From positions 1-64,000 of the forward strand of contig JAPLES010000023.1 of assembly GCA_026391075.1 (NCBI GenBank): 64,000 nt of DNA, given 5' to 3'. This DNA is from Bacteroidota bacterium (GTDB lineage Bacteria > Bacteroidota > Bacteroidia > Chitinophagales > LD1). The notes beneath the pieces are model-generated. The model saw only the letters and a list, made by a program, of their open reading frames with translations, was not told the origin of the DNA and searched no databases. Made by a program: the position numbers and the translations under genes. Of the stretch, positions 51,895-60,905 are shown one piece after another (position 1 is the first letter of the stretch; the number at the start of each line of letters is the position of its first letter).

Positions 51895-53736
51895 ATGAAA
51901 AAAAATTTGCTTTTTCTCCTCTCCTTTTTCTTCTCTTTTACGTTTGCCCAAAATCATAATTCACCTTCTCGTTCGCAAGTAGATGCAGCTCTTGCTCCGT
52001 TTTATCATGGTGTTGCATCAGGCGACCCACTAAGCGATAGGGTGATACTGTGGACGAGAATTACAACCGATAACGCCAGTGAAACAATAGGCTGGCAAAT
52101 TGCTACCGACACAACTTTTTCTACAATTGTAAATTCAGGAACAACCACTACCGATTCAACAAAAGATTTTACGGTGAAAGTAGATGCCACGGGTTTGCAG
52201 CAAAATACTTGGTACTACTATCGTTTCAGCAACAACGGAACTTATTCCATCATCGGCAGAACTAAAACTTCGCCAACAGGAAATGTTTCTGACTTACGTT
52301 TTGCAGTAGTTGCGTGTTCAAATTATCAGGATGGATTTTTCAATGTTTACCACGACATAGCTACTAAGAACGATGTGGATGCGGTTATTCACTTAGGCGA
52401 TTACTACTATGAATATGGGCCCGATGATTTTACTCCTGGTGTTGATTCAACACGATTGCAGGAGCCTTTTAAGGAAGTGTGGACCCTTGCCGATTATCGT
52501 CAGCGGCACTCCTTTTACAAACTCGATCCCGATTTGAGAATGGTGCATCAGCAGTATCCTTTTATTACCGTTTGGGACGACCACGAAACTGCCAACGATA
52601 GTTGGAAAGGCGGGGCACAAAATCATACGGACAGTGTAGAAGGCTATTGGGTAGACCGCGAAGCTTTTTCGCATAAAGCATATTTTGAGTGGATGCCGAT
52701 TCGCGATACGCATAATAGTGTTGACACGATTCATAGAGTAATACCGATGGGCAATCTTGCCGATTTAATTATGGTAGAAACACGAACAGAAGGAAGAGAA
52801 ATACAAGCGGGTACAACAGGGGCAGTGGTAACTGATACTAATCGCACCATGATGGGACATGCAGAGTTGGAATGGTACAAACAACAACTTTCTGCTTCAA
52901 CCGCAAAGTGGAAATTGATTGGCAATCAAGTAATGTTTGCACCGCTGAAAGTTTTTGGTGCCGCGTTGAATCAAGACCAATGGGATGGTTACCCCGCAGA
53001 GCGCGATAAAATTATTCGTCACATCACATCAAACCATATTGATAACGTAGCAATTCTTACGGGAGATATTCATACCTCTTGGGCAAATGATATTCCTGAT
53101 CCCGATGCTACTTATAATGGGAGCACTGGAGCAGGTTCAGCTATGGTTGAGTTTGTTTGCACAAGCGTTACCAGTGGAAGTTTTATCACCTTTCCGGTTC
53201 CCGCAAATATTATTACGGCTTTAATTCCACATATAAAATATGCCGAGTTATCTAAACGTGGTTACTTGTTGTTTGATGTAACCGAACCGAAAGTGCAAGG
53301 TGACTGGGTTTACGTGAACACTATTACTTCGCGCGCGTTTACTTCTTCTGCAGGGGCATCGTGGTGCGATTTAGATGGAGCCAAGCATATGACGCAATGT
53401 GGTAGTGCCCTAACACCGCGCGGAACAAATCCTATTCTTGCGCCTAATTTTACTGCAATTAAAAATGTTGCTAGTGATGATATGGTAATGATTTCGTGCT
53501 ATCCGAACCCAACAGAGAGTGAAGTGCGCATTCAGTATTACATCTACAAACCTACCGATGTAAACATTCAAATGACCGATATGAGTGGCAAGGTTATTTA
53601 CACGCACAACACTAAGCACAGCGACTACGGTTTGTTTAATGACGAAGCCGATATGAGTTCACTGGCAAGAGGAGTTTATCTGATGAGTGTAACTGCAGGT
53701 GGTAAAATTTACAGCAAGCGGGTAGTAAAGAATTAA
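51895..53736 (+). CDS. PhoD-family alkaline phosphatase/phosphodiesterase with T9SS sorting domain
   Basis: 613 residues with the signal peptide MKKNLLFLLSFFFSFTFAQ. The PhoD N-terminal domain begins FYHGVASGDPLSDRVILWTR. The metallophosphatase core has VVACSNYQDGFFNVYHDIA, VIHLGDYYYEYGPDDFTPGV, the metal-site WDDHETANDSWKGGA and ILTGDIHTSWANDIPDPDA. The C-terminal about 80 residues form a Por-type T9SS domain (MISCYPNPTESEVRIQYYIY, then SLARGVYLMSVTAGGKIYSK). It probably acts at the cell surface to release phosphate from organic esters. Phosphate-starvation control is not visible in the sequence. It ends at a bidirectional terminator. Confidence 0.93.
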   Translation: MKKNLLFLLSFFFSFTFAQNHNSPSRSQVDAALAPFYHGVASGDPLSDRVILWTRITTDNASETIGWQIATDTTFSTIVNSGTTTTDSTKDFTVKVDATGLQQNTWYYYRFSNNGTYSIIGRTKTSPTGNVSDLRFAVVACSNYQDGFFNVYHDIATKNDVDAVIHLGDYYYEYGPDDFTPGVDSTRLQEPFKEVWTLADYRQRHSFYKLDPDLRMVHQQYPFITVWDDHETANDSWKGGAQNHTDSVEGYWVDREAFSHKAYFEWMPIRDTHNSVDTIHRVIPMGNLADLIMVETRTEGREIQAGTTGAVVTDTNRTMMGHAELEWYKQQLSASTAKWKLIGNQVMFAPLKVFGAALNQDQWDGYPAERDKIIRHITSNHIDNVAILTGDIHTSWANDIPDPDATYNGSTGAGSAMVEFVCTSVTSGSFITFPVPANIITALIPHIKYAELSKRGYLLFDVTEPKVQGDWVYVNTITSRAFTSSAGASWCDLDGAKHMTQCGSALTPRGTNPILAPNFTAIKNVASDDMVMISCYPNPTESEVRIQYYIYKPTDVNIQMTDMSGKVIYTHNTKHSDYGLFNDEADMSSLARGVYLMSVTAGGKIYSKRVVKN

Positions 53737-53764
53737 GCTTCTGAATTCAGAAAATCAAAACAAG

Positions 53765-53795
53765 AACTGCAGTAAAACCTACTGCAGTTTTTGTT
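53765..53795. terminator. Bidirectional terminator between the PhoD and MFS genes
   Basis: A perfect 10-bp stem, aactgcagta (53765-53774) / tactgcagtt (53780-53789), is followed by TTTTGTTTG on the plus strand and preceded by A-rich sequence, so it can serve both convergent genes. Confidence 0.8.
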
Positions 53796-53820
53796 TGCGC
53801 CACATAGGCTTTGAAATTGA

Positions 53821-55047
53821 TTAAGCGTTTAAATTTTTCTCATGTACTTTTATTAGACCATAATACCATACCACACCAACAATATAAAGCGCTACTGTAA
53901 TGAAAATAATATTTGAGTAAGCCACATCTGCCTCGCGCAACACCGAAAATATTTTTGCACTTACAAACCAACAACCACTCCAAATACTTGCATTAATAGC
54001 TGACATCATTTCGCGATTGCGCTCGCCTACATAATTTAAAGTGAGTTCGCTTGTGAGTGGTCCTGCCATATTCATAAACGGTTGCCGTAAAGTAAAAGTG
54101 ACCGCGGCAATAATAATTCCGTATCTGGTGTGGTTATACCATTCGGTAGTTGCCATTATGAAAAGGAAAACAATCGCCAGCGATTGCATTAATGTAATCG
54201 CAAACTGATAACCGAATCTTCTCTTTATTTCAGGAACTGCCAAAGCAGTAATGACCACCAAAGTGAAAGCAATAGAGTTCATGATGGAAAAAGCAGGAGC
54301 GTTCATACCATGCACATCGTGAAAAAAAAGATTGATAACAGGAATGGTAAAACCCGCACCCAACGCAATGAGAAACGAAGGCACAACGGCTTGTAAAATA
54401 ATAGACCAGTCATAATCAGAATGAATATTTGCAATTGGAATTCGCGTGCCAAGATTTTCCTGTGAAGGAAGTTGCTGCACAAAATAAATTCCTAAGAAAC
54501 CAAGCGATGAATAAAAAACAAGCAATACTTCTGTGGTAAAAAAACTACTGATGAAAGGCAGAAAGAAACCGAGCATTCCCACAAAAATAGTAGTGAAGTT
54601 TCCAGCACTGAAGAACAGCGCGATACTTTCTGTTTCGTGTTCTTTACTTCCATTGAGTAGAATGTAAGGCATCACTAAAATTTGCAAGAGCGAAAAACTA
54701 ATTCCCCAAAGCGACATGAGGATGCGAATGAGTTCTGTGTTGTGCGTATGGATTCCGAAAATTAAAAGCAGTGCAACTATCGGTGATGAAATTGCTCCCG
54801 CGAGCATAAAAGGTTTTAATCTTTTCCCCTTCACTAACAACGCCAACGGAACAGAACACAACAACACTGTTAAGTAACGGTTGCCAATCATACTGGCTAT
54901 TTGAAAATCTTTGAAGCCGTGGTCGAGCATTAAGTAATTCAACAGCATGGTGAATGCCGAATTGATGAGTTGCAGAAATACATCTGCCAGCATCAGGTTA
55001 ATGATGACACGGGGAATGGAGAAGTATTTTGAGAGTGCAGCTTTCAT
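53821..55047 (-). CDS. Major facilitator superfamily transporter
   Basis: 408 residues from the ATG at 55047. An upstream extension of 23 residues (frame to 55116) encodes repeat-derived sequence and is not supported. There are about twelve membrane helices (for example LMLADVFLQLINSAFTMLLN, LTVLLCSVPLALLVKGKRLK). After the central loop the second half begins IILQAVVPSFLIALGAGFTI. No signature for a sugar or drug family is clear. The substrate is unknown. Convergent with the phosphatase gene. Confidence 0.85.
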   Translation of the reverse strand: MKAALSKYFSIPRVIINLMLADVFLQLINSAFTMLLNYLMLDHGFKDFQIASMIGNRYLTVLLCSVPLALLVKGKRLKPFMLAGAISSPIVALLLIFGIHTHNTELIRILMSLWGISFSLLQILVMPYILLNGSKEHETESIALFFSAGNFTTIFVGMLGFFLPFISSFFTTEVLLVFYSSLGFLGIYFVQQLPSQENLGTRIPIANIHSDYDWSIILQAVVPSFLIALGAGFTIPVINLFFHDVHGMNAPAFSIMNSIAFTLVVITALAVPEIKRRFGYQFAITLMQSLAIVFLFIMATTEWYNHTRYGIIIAAVTFTLRQPFMNMAGPLTSELTLNYVGERNREMMSAINASIWSGCWFVSAKIFSVLREADVAYSNIIFITVALYIVGVVWYYGLIKVHEKNLNA

Positions 55048-55096
55048 ACCCCTAAATCCCCTTCCCGATGGGGCATGCGGGATGAAACAAAAGGGG
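55048..55096. repeat. Short repeat-like palindromic sequence (CCCCTAAATCCCC type)
   Basis: cccctaaatccccttcccgatgggg followed by aaaagggga has imperfect dyad symmetry. It resembles a common bacteroidete extragenic repeat and lies just upstream of the MFS start, producing an artefactual N-terminal extension if read through. Confidence 0.4.
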
Positions 55097-55138
55097 ACTT
55101 TAATACAGAAATACATATGAGTTGGTTACTGCAACACA

Positions 55139-56062
55139 TCACACTGAAATTTTTGTTTCAATAAAAGAAAATATTTCCTCGCGGTGTTCGGGTTGGAACC
55201 ATTGAACGCCATCATCCTTTTTAAACCAAGTCATTTGTCGTTTGGCGTAGTTTCGTGTGTTTTGTTTGATGAGCGCAACAGCATTTTCGAAAGAAATTTT
55301 GTCTTCAATAAAATCAAACAATTCTGTATAGCCAACTGTTTCAAGCGCGTGTAGTTTCTTGTTGATGTAAAGTTCTTTTACTTCTTCCAACAAACCTTGC
55401 TTGAACATTTCATCAACGCGATTATTTATTCTTTCATTGAGAACTTCGCGTGGTAAACTCAAACCTATTTTGATGATATTGAAAGGTCGTTCTGTTTTTT
55501 TGCCAATGCGTTGTTCGCTATATTTTTTTCCGGTGGTATAAATTATTTCAAGAGCGCGTTTCAGGCGGACAGGATTTTTTTTGTCCACCTTTTCGAAATA
55601 TTCAGGGTCGAGTCGTTCAACCTCTTGTTGTAACCAATCCAAGCTTTTCTCATTGAGAAATTTGCGGGTAACATATAGTTGATTGTCATCTTCTCGTTCA
55701 AACTTATCGAATCCACTGCAAACTGCATTGATAAATAAACCTGAACCACCAACCATCACCGCAATGCTTTTCTCTTGGAAATATTTCTCCAAAAACTCCA
55801 ATACTTCAAATTCATACTTGCCTGCGCTATAATGTTTGGTGTGAATAGAAATATTGTTGACGAAGTGGTGTGGCACTTCCGATAACTGTTCTTCAGTTGG
55901 TTTTGCAGTGCCAATGTTCATCTCCTTGTAAAACTGACGCGAGTCAGCAGAGATAACTTCAGCACTGTATTGCTTGGCAATTTCTACGGCCAAAGAAGTT
56001 TTACCAATGGCAGTTGGTCCGCAGACAACAATTAGAGATTTAAGATTAGAATTCATTGTCAA
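55139..56062 (-). CDS. miaA: tRNA dimethylallyltransferase
   Basis: Adds the dimethylallyl group to A37 of tRNAs reading UNN codons. 307 residues, MTMNSNLKSLIVVCGPTAIG; the P-loop is GPTAIGKTSLAVEIAK. Further marks are VISADSRQFYKEMNIGTAKP (Asp-Ser-Arg-Gln-type motif), GGSGLFINAVCSGFD, and the C-terminal NTRNYAKRQMTWFKKDDGVQ. The start overlaps the cca stop region by 4 bp, so the two tRNA genes are coupled. Confidence 0.96.
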   Translation of the reverse strand: MTMNSNLKSLIVVCGPTAIGKTSLAVEIAKQYSAEVISADSRQFYKEMNIGTAKPTEEQLSEVPHHFVNNISIHTKHYSAGKYEFEVLEFLEKYFQEKSIAVMVGGSGLFINAVCSGFDKFEREDDNQLYVTRKFLNEKSLDWLQQEVERLDPEYFEKVDKKNPVRLKRALEIIYTTGKKYSEQRIGKKTERPFNIIKIGLSLPREVLNERINNRVDEMFKQGLLEEVKELYINKKLHALETVGYTELFDFIEDKISFENAVALIKQNTRNYAKRQMTWFKKDDGVQWFQPEHREEIFSFIETKISV

Positions 56063-57471
56063 ACTCTTTTCAGTCCTAATTTTTCTCCTAATTCCAACAT
56101 CATCTTACACGCTTCTTCGTAATCATTTCTGATTTTCCCTTCGAGAATTGCTTCCTTGATTTCTTCTTTTATCACGCCAATTTCGCGCGATGGACCAATG
56201 CCGAATGTTTCCATAATCAACTCACCCGTAACAGGTGGTTGAAAATTTCTCACTTGGTCCTTCTCTTCAACCTCTTTCAATTTTTCGCGCACCACTTCAA
56301 ACCTTGTGAGATATCGTTTCACTTTCTCACGATTCTTCGAAGTAATATCTGCCTCGCATAGTGAAAGCAGATTTTCAATATCGTCACCTGCTTCAAACAA
56401 TAATCTTCGCAAAGCAGAATCGGTAATTTCTTCTTTAGTCAATGCAATGGGACGCAAATGCAGGTAAACCATTTTGCGAACAAATTTCATTTCGTTGCCC
56501 ATAGGTAATTTCATGCGACCAAAAATTTTCGGCACCCATTTACTACCAAGAACTTCATGTCCGTGAAAAGTCCATCCAGTTCCTTCTACAAATTTTTTTG
56601 TCGGTGGCTTGGCAATATCATGCAACACTGCCGCCCAGCGCAGCCATAAATCATTGGTGGATTTAGTGATGTTGTCTAACACTTGTAGTGTGTGATAGAA
56701 ATTATCCTTATGTCCTTTGCCCTCGTAATTTTCAACTCCTTTCAACTTCTGAAATTCAGGAAAAATAATTTCGAGCAAACCACATTCTTCCAAGAGTATA
56801 AATCCAATGCTCGGAGTTTTAGCCAGAATAATTTTGTTCAGTTCCTCGGTAATGCGTTCCTGTGAAATAATTTTGATGCGCTCTTTGTTTCGCTTAATCG
56901 CATCAAATGTTTCGGGAAGAATTTTAAAATCCAATTGCGTGGCAAAGCGGATGGCGCGCATCATGCGCAACGGGTCATCGCTAAAAGTAATATCAGGGTC
57001 GAGCGGGGTGCGAATCAATTTCTCTTCCAAATCTTTTACTCCATTAAATGGGTCAAGCAATTCGCCAAAAGAATTTTTGTTGAGCGAAATCGCCATCGCG
57101 TTAATCGTAAAGTCTCTGCGATTCTGGTCGTCTTCAAGCGTTCCATCTTCCACAACTGGTTTACGAGAATTTCTATCGTAGCTTTCTTTTCTCGCACCTA
57201 CAAATTCAAAATCAAAATCGTTCCAACGAAATTGTGCGGTGCCGAAATTTTTAAAATAGCTTACGTGTGGTTTATCTGAAATTTTTTCTGTGGCTTTTTG
57301 CGCGAGTTCAATGCCACTACCTACACAAACAAAATCAATGTCCTTACAGTTTCTGCCGAGCAATTGGTCGCGCACGAAGCCGCCAACTACATAGGTTTCG
57401 AAATTTAATTCGCTGGCAGCTTCAGAAATTATTTTAAAAATTGGATGAGATAAATCGAATTGTTTGTTCAC
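56059..57471 (-). CDS. cca: CCA-adding tRNA nucleotidyltransferase with HD domain
   Basis: 470 residues. The start is GTG at 57471; no in-frame ATG nearby fits. The N-terminal polymerase-beta-type head has VVGGFVRDQLLGRNCKDIDF (GGxxRD and DxD). The RNA-binding part has SDDPLRMMRAIRFATQLDFK, and the C-terminal half contains an HD-type domain with WAAVLHDIAKPPTKKFVEGT. It adds or repairs the tRNA CCA end. A TAGGTTTG element (57476-57483) lies only 5 bp upstream, so a near-leaderless transcript is possible. It is coupled to miaA by a 4-bp overlap. Confidence 0.94.
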   Translation of the reverse strand: MNKQFDLSHPIFKIISEAASELNFETYVVGGFVRDQLLGRNCKDIDFVCVGSGIELAQKATEKISDKPHVSYFKNFGTAQFRWNDFDFEFVGARKESYDRNSRKPVVEDGTLEDDQNRRDFTINAMAISLNKNSFGELLDPFNGVKDLEEKLIRTPLDPDITFSDDPLRMMRAIRFATQLDFKILPETFDAIKRNKERIKIISQERITEELNKIILAKTPSIGFILLEECGLLEIIFPEFQKLKGVENYEGKGHKDNFYHTLQVLDNITKSTNDLWLRWAAVLHDIAKPPTKKFVEGTGWTFHGHEVLGSKWVPKIFGRMKLPMGNEMKFVRKMVYLHLRPIALTKEEITDSALRRLLFEAGDDIENLLSLCEADITSKNREKVKRYLTRFEVVREKLKEVEEKDQVRNFQPPVTGELIMETFGIGPSREIGVIKEEIKEAILEGKIRNDYEEACKMMLELGEKLGLKRV

Positions 57472-57475
57472 GTGC

Positions 57476-57483
57476 CAAACCTA
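57476..57483 (-). promoter_or_regulatory. -7 promoter element at the cca start
   Basis: TAGGTTTG on the minus strand is an exact TAnnTTTG match, 4 bp before the GTG at 57471. The transcription start would fall at or next to the start codon. It may be fortuitous. Confidence 0.35.
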
Positions 57484-57517
57484 CTCCAAAAACAAAAAAG
57501 ACAAAATAGGATTTTGA

Positions 57518-58792
57518 TTATCGAAAAATAATCATGGCAGGTTTTCGAGCATCAGCAGGTCGCATACTTTGCAAATGTTGGCCAGAAACAAAATTAAGCG
57601 CAGGAGTTACACGAAGTTTTGACTGCAACGAAGTTTTAATTTTTTGCTCTGCCGTATCTAAACTTCCTGCAAGCGCAATATGAATTTGTATTTCGTCTGT
57701 TCCTAAATCGTTCTTTGTTATCTCAACCATGTAATCTTTCACTTCGGCAACAGCACTCAACGCATCATAAATAGACGGAGGAAAAATAGTCGTGCCTTTG
57801 TATTTTATCATTTGGTTCTTTCTGCCGACTACGGGAGAAAGGCGAATAGTATTTCTTCCACAAGCGCAAGGCTCATCGTAATAACAACAGATATCGCCTG
57901 TTCGGTAACGCAACATAGGCATTCCTTCAATGGATAAACTCGTGATAGTTACTTCGCCAAATTCTCCGGCTTGTAATTGTTTTCCTTCATCATCCAGAAT
58001 TTCAACAATCAGCAATTCAGGATTATGATGTCCGCCTTTACCTTGCTCGCATTCTGTAAATGCAGTTTGCATTTCGGTTGATGCGTAAGTAGAAAACAAT
58101 TTCAGACTCCATTTCTCCTGAATTCTTTTTGCCATTGTATTCGGAGATAAATCAGCGTTGCGAACTGGTTCACCAATACAAATGGCGCGTTCAATTCCTA
58201 ATTTGTTTACATCAATGTTGTTTGCTTCCGCATAATCAATCAACTTTAAAATGAAACTTGGAACAGCAACAATTGCATTTGGTTTGAAGCGATGAATGTT
58301 TTCCCATTGCATTTGCGGAGAGATGGGACCAACACGAACAGCCGCTGCACCTAATTTTCTTATACCGAGATAGTATGCCATGCCTGCCATAAATTGTCGG
58401 TCGAGCGTGAGCATGAGTTGATACACATCTGTTGACTTTCCATTAGCGCAGATGAAAGATTGCTCTTCGTTGTAAGCCAAACGTTGTAAATCATTTTCAG
58501 TTAAAGCAATAGTTACAGGAGAACCTGAAGTGCCAGAAGTGGTGGAATAATCAATGATTCTATTTTTCGGCACGCAGAGAAAATCAAAATTGTAATTGCT
58601 GAAATCTTCTTTGGTGGTAGTTGGAATTTGAACTAAATTTTCAAGTGAGTTTATCGTTTCAATTTCAATTTCGTGCTTAGCAAAAAGTTTTTTGTAGTAA
58701 GGAGAATTCTCTTTGAGGTAAACTAGCTGCTCTTTCAGTTTGTATTCCTGAAAAGATTTTATTGCGGAAAGAGATTGTGTTTGAATGTTCAT
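57518..58792 (-). CDS. Phenylacetate-CoA ligase-like adenylate-forming enzyme
   Basis: 424 residues of the PaaK-like adenylation family. The P-loop is DYSTTSGTSGSPVTIALTEN. The middle is STYASTEMQTAFTECEQGKG, and later come MLRYRTGDICCYYDEPCACG and RLSPVVGRKNQMIKYKGTTI (A8 region). The CACG pair is the usual zinc-ligand type. It activates an aromatic or fatty acid to an adenylate and passes it to CoA or a carrier protein. The start overlaps the acpS stop by 4 bp, directly linking it to phosphopantetheine transfer. I infer a role in loading a carrier or in a lipid/pigment pathway; the classical phenylacetate role is less likely as no paa genes are adjacent. Confidence 0.85.
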   Translation of the reverse strand: MNIQTQSLSAIKSFQEYKLKEQLVYLKENSPYYKKLFAKHEIEIETINSLENLVQIPTTTKEDFSNYNFDFLCVPKNRIIDYSTTSGTSGSPVTIALTENDLQRLAYNEEQSFICANGKSTDVYQLMLTLDRQFMAGMAYYLGIRKLGAAAVRVGPISPQMQWENIHRFKPNAIVAVPSFILKLIDYAEANNIDVNKLGIERAICIGEPVRNADLSPNTMAKRIQEKWSLKLFSTYASTEMQTAFTECEQGKGGHHNPELLIVEILDDEGKQLQAGEFGEVTITSLSIEGMPMLRYRTGDICCYYDEPCACGRNTIRLSPVVGRKNQMIKYKGTTIFPPSIYDALSAVAEVKDYMVEITKNDLGTDEIQIHIALAGSLDTAEQKIKTSLQSKLRVTPALNFVSGQHLQSMRPADARKPAMIIFR

Positions 58793-59160
58793 TTACTTTC
58801 AATTATTACAAAGGCAACTGCCGTTTCTTTAATGTGCGAAAGCGAAATATGAATTTGCCATCCTCCTTTTTGTTCAAATACCTTAAGTGTTTCTCCACTT
58901 AGTTCAATGAATGGTTTGCCGAGTTCATCATTCAGAATTTCAACTTCATTGATATTCATTTTGTCTCTCCACCCTGTGCCCAGTGCCTTGAAGAAAGCTT
59001 CTTTACCAGCAGCACGTGCCGCGAAACTCTGACACGATTTATCGCGTTCGCAATATTCAATTTCACGTTTTGAAAATACCTTTTCTTTCAACGCATCTTT
59101 CTCAATTGCTTTGCGCACACGCTCAACTTCTATTATGTCCGTGCCCGTTCCCAATATCAT
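58789..59160 (-). CDS. acpS: Holo-[acyl-carrier-protein] synthase
   Basis: 123 residues. Transfers 4'-phosphopantetheine from CoA to apo-ACP. Motifs are GTGTDIIEVERVRKAIEKDA (Asp for Mg) and the family signature SFAARAAGKEAFFKALGTGW; the C-terminal part has IHISLSHIKETAVAFVIIES. It overlaps the genes on both sides by 4 bp: C45-like upstream, ligase downstream. In most genomes acpS is with other core genes; this context is unusual and suggests linkage to a carrier-dependent pathway. Confidence 0.95.
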   Translation of the reverse strand: MILGTGTDIIEVERVRKAIEKDALKEKVFSKREIEYCERDKSCQSFAARAAGKEAFFKALGTGWRDKMNINEVEILNDELGKPFIELSGETLKVFEQKGGWQIHISLSHIKETAVAFVIIESK

Positions 59161-60833
59161 TGCACCGCTTTTATTTCTTCCCGCATTTTATCGGCTTCGT
59201 GTGTATCGTTAATTTCTTTCGTCAGCGCTAAATCAAAATATTTTTTGGCTGAAGCCTTATCGCTTTTTGCTTTGTAATACTCGCCCAAGTAAAAATACGT
59301 TTCCCAAAATTCAGGATTGAATTGAATGAAGTTGTTTGCTGTATTCTTTTCGTTGTTCAATTCCTTCTTGTCGTTCGTAGCGTGTTTTATTTCCTGTTTC
59401 AGTTCGCGCCATTGCAAAAAGTTTTCCCAATCGGCAGACAACAAAAATGAATCGGCAGGAATGGCTAAGGCAGTTTCATTTAATTCTCGATTCTCTTTCA
59501 TTGAAGGCGCTTCAATAAATATTTTTTTCAAATCGTAACAAACAAATTCTCCTTCCTGATAAGGATTCGCACTTACCCAAAACCGTAACTTCTCAGGTTG
59601 AAAAATAATAGCATGATGTGAAATCAATTGATTCAATGCTTTCTCATTTCCTATTCCAATGTTTTTGTCCTGCTGTCCTCGTTGGTCGCGAAGAATTGAA
59701 GCCACATTTTTATAATCGAGTTTGGCACTACGATTCATCAATTCTTCCAAACGATGGAAGCGATACATCGAAGCACTGGTCGCGATGTTCTCGATGTTGT
59801 TTTTATCGTTTTTGAAACTGTCGCTTTGATAATGATTAGCGCATAAAATAAAATCAGTATCGCTGTTGAACAGAATAGTTTTAGTGATGCTCTTTTCAAT
59901 CAACGAAGTTTTATGGTCGGGTGCAGAACCAATCATCAGCGTTTCGCAGACAAAAGTTTTTCTCCTTTTAGCAATGGAATATGCTTCGTCAATATTGTTG
60001 GCGTATTGCAAAATCTCTCTTGCCAAAATTGAAATAGGGGTAGTTGCACCATTCGGAATATCACTCTTGGCAGCATTGATGGTAATCGTAATTCCCTTTT
60101 CATTCATGCCCGAAACACAACCCATAAAACCCGCCCAGGTAATCATGACGAACTTGTTCCCTTGTTTCGGATTGCAGAAGTAAACGATTTTGTTTTCGGA
60201 AAATTTATCGCCCAAATAAAAATCAAGATTGCGACCGATAATCATAGAGGAATCGGCACTTCGCTCATTCCATGCGGCAAAGGAAGTGCAACCAACCAAT
60301 GCCAAACTTTGCAAGGCATGACCAATGTCGTGCGCGGCATGATAATTCAACATTCTATCGTAAGCAGGGTTGATAAAATCAAACTCGTGCGGAGCCGAAA
60401 ATGATTCTCCGTAAATCTCCAGCTTATTTTCTTCAGGAAAATTTTCATCTAAATGGCGATTGAACACACGAGTAAACCAACCAAGATATTTTAAGTAAGA
60501 ATTGTTGGGAACAAGATTATGGATTTGGTCAACGAAGGCGACCTCTTGTGAATACAACAATTCCTTTTCAAGTTTACCTCTAATTACTCCGCGCTCAAAA
60601 GGTTCGCCTTCTATATACTCTTCCCACAAACCGCTTTCGTTTTTGCGCAACCAGTTATTGCCAATGCGGTAAAAGTTTTCTCCAACTTTCTCGCGCTGTA
60701 AATTCAAACTTGATTTATCTTTTACTTCGGGAATATGCGGAGCTAAGCCATATTGAATATAGAGATACCCCACCAGCAAAAGCAGAAGAAGAAAACCAAA
60801 AGTGTAAGCGAGAAATTTTAAAACTCTTTTCAT
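59157..60833 (-). CDS. C45 (acyl-CoA:6-APA acyltransferase-like) family protein, membrane anchored
   Basis: 558 residues from the ATG at 60833 (MKRVLKFLAYTFGFLLLLLL); a longer frame adds 15 residues reading repeat DNA. An N-terminal membrane helix is followed by a C45/Ntn-hydrolase-like domain. The expected nucleophile is Cys182 in LVGCTSFAAWNERSADSSMI, followed by GRNLDFYLGDKF and FVMITWAGFMGCVSGMNEKG. After about residue 470 a helical tail of TPR type is seen (FIQFNPEFWETYFYLGEYYK, ASAKKYFDLALTKEINDTHE). Members hydrolyse or transfer acyl groups in amide bonds. Its stop overlaps acpS by 4 bp. Such proteins also occur in bacteroidete lipid and pigment clusters, an inference from context. Confidence 0.8.
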   Translation of the reverse strand: MKRVLKFLAYTFGFLLLLLLVGYLYIQYGLAPHIPEVKDKSSLNLQREKVGENFYRIGNNWLRKNESGLWEEYIEGEPFERGVIRGKLEKELLYSQEVAFVDQIHNLVPNNSYLKYLGWFTRVFNRHLDENFPEENKLEIYGESFSAPHEFDFINPAYDRMLNYHAAHDIGHALQSLALVGCTSFAAWNERSADSSMIIGRNLDFYLGDKFSENKIVYFCNPKQGNKFVMITWAGFMGCVSGMNEKGITITINAAKSDIPNGATTPISILAREILQYANNIDEAYSIAKRRKTFVCETLMIGSAPDHKTSLIEKSITKTILFNSDTDFILCANHYQSDSFKNDKNNIENIATSASMYRFHRLEELMNRSAKLDYKNVASILRDQRGQQDKNIGIGNEKALNQLISHHAIIFQPEKLRFWVSANPYQEGEFVCYDLKKIFIEAPSMKENRELNETALAIPADSFLLSADWENFLQWRELKQEIKHATNDKKELNNEKNTANNFIQFNPEFWETYFYLGEYYKAKSDKASAKKYFDLALTKEINDTHEADKMREEIKAVQ

Positions 60834-60845
60834 TTCAATAAGGTT

Positions 60846-60904
60846 AACACAAAGGCGCGAAGGCGCAAAGAAATTCAACTTCGTGTCTTTGCGTCTTTGT
60901 GTTT
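60846..60904. repeat. Inverted repeat with 8-bp units
   Basis: The left arm aacacaaag-gcgcgaag-gcgcaaag (60846-60870) pairs with the right arm ctttgcgtctttgtgtt (60888-60904), which lacks one 8-bp unit. It lies between the phytoene-desaturase-like and C45 genes. The style matches other dispersed repeats here. Confidence 0.7.
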
Positions 60905-60905
60905 A

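Noticed and set aside
55048..55116. Extended N-terminus of the MFS transporter (start at 55116)
   Set aside because: The extra residues are encoded by a repeat-like CCCC/GGGG sequence and do not resemble a transporter N-terminus.
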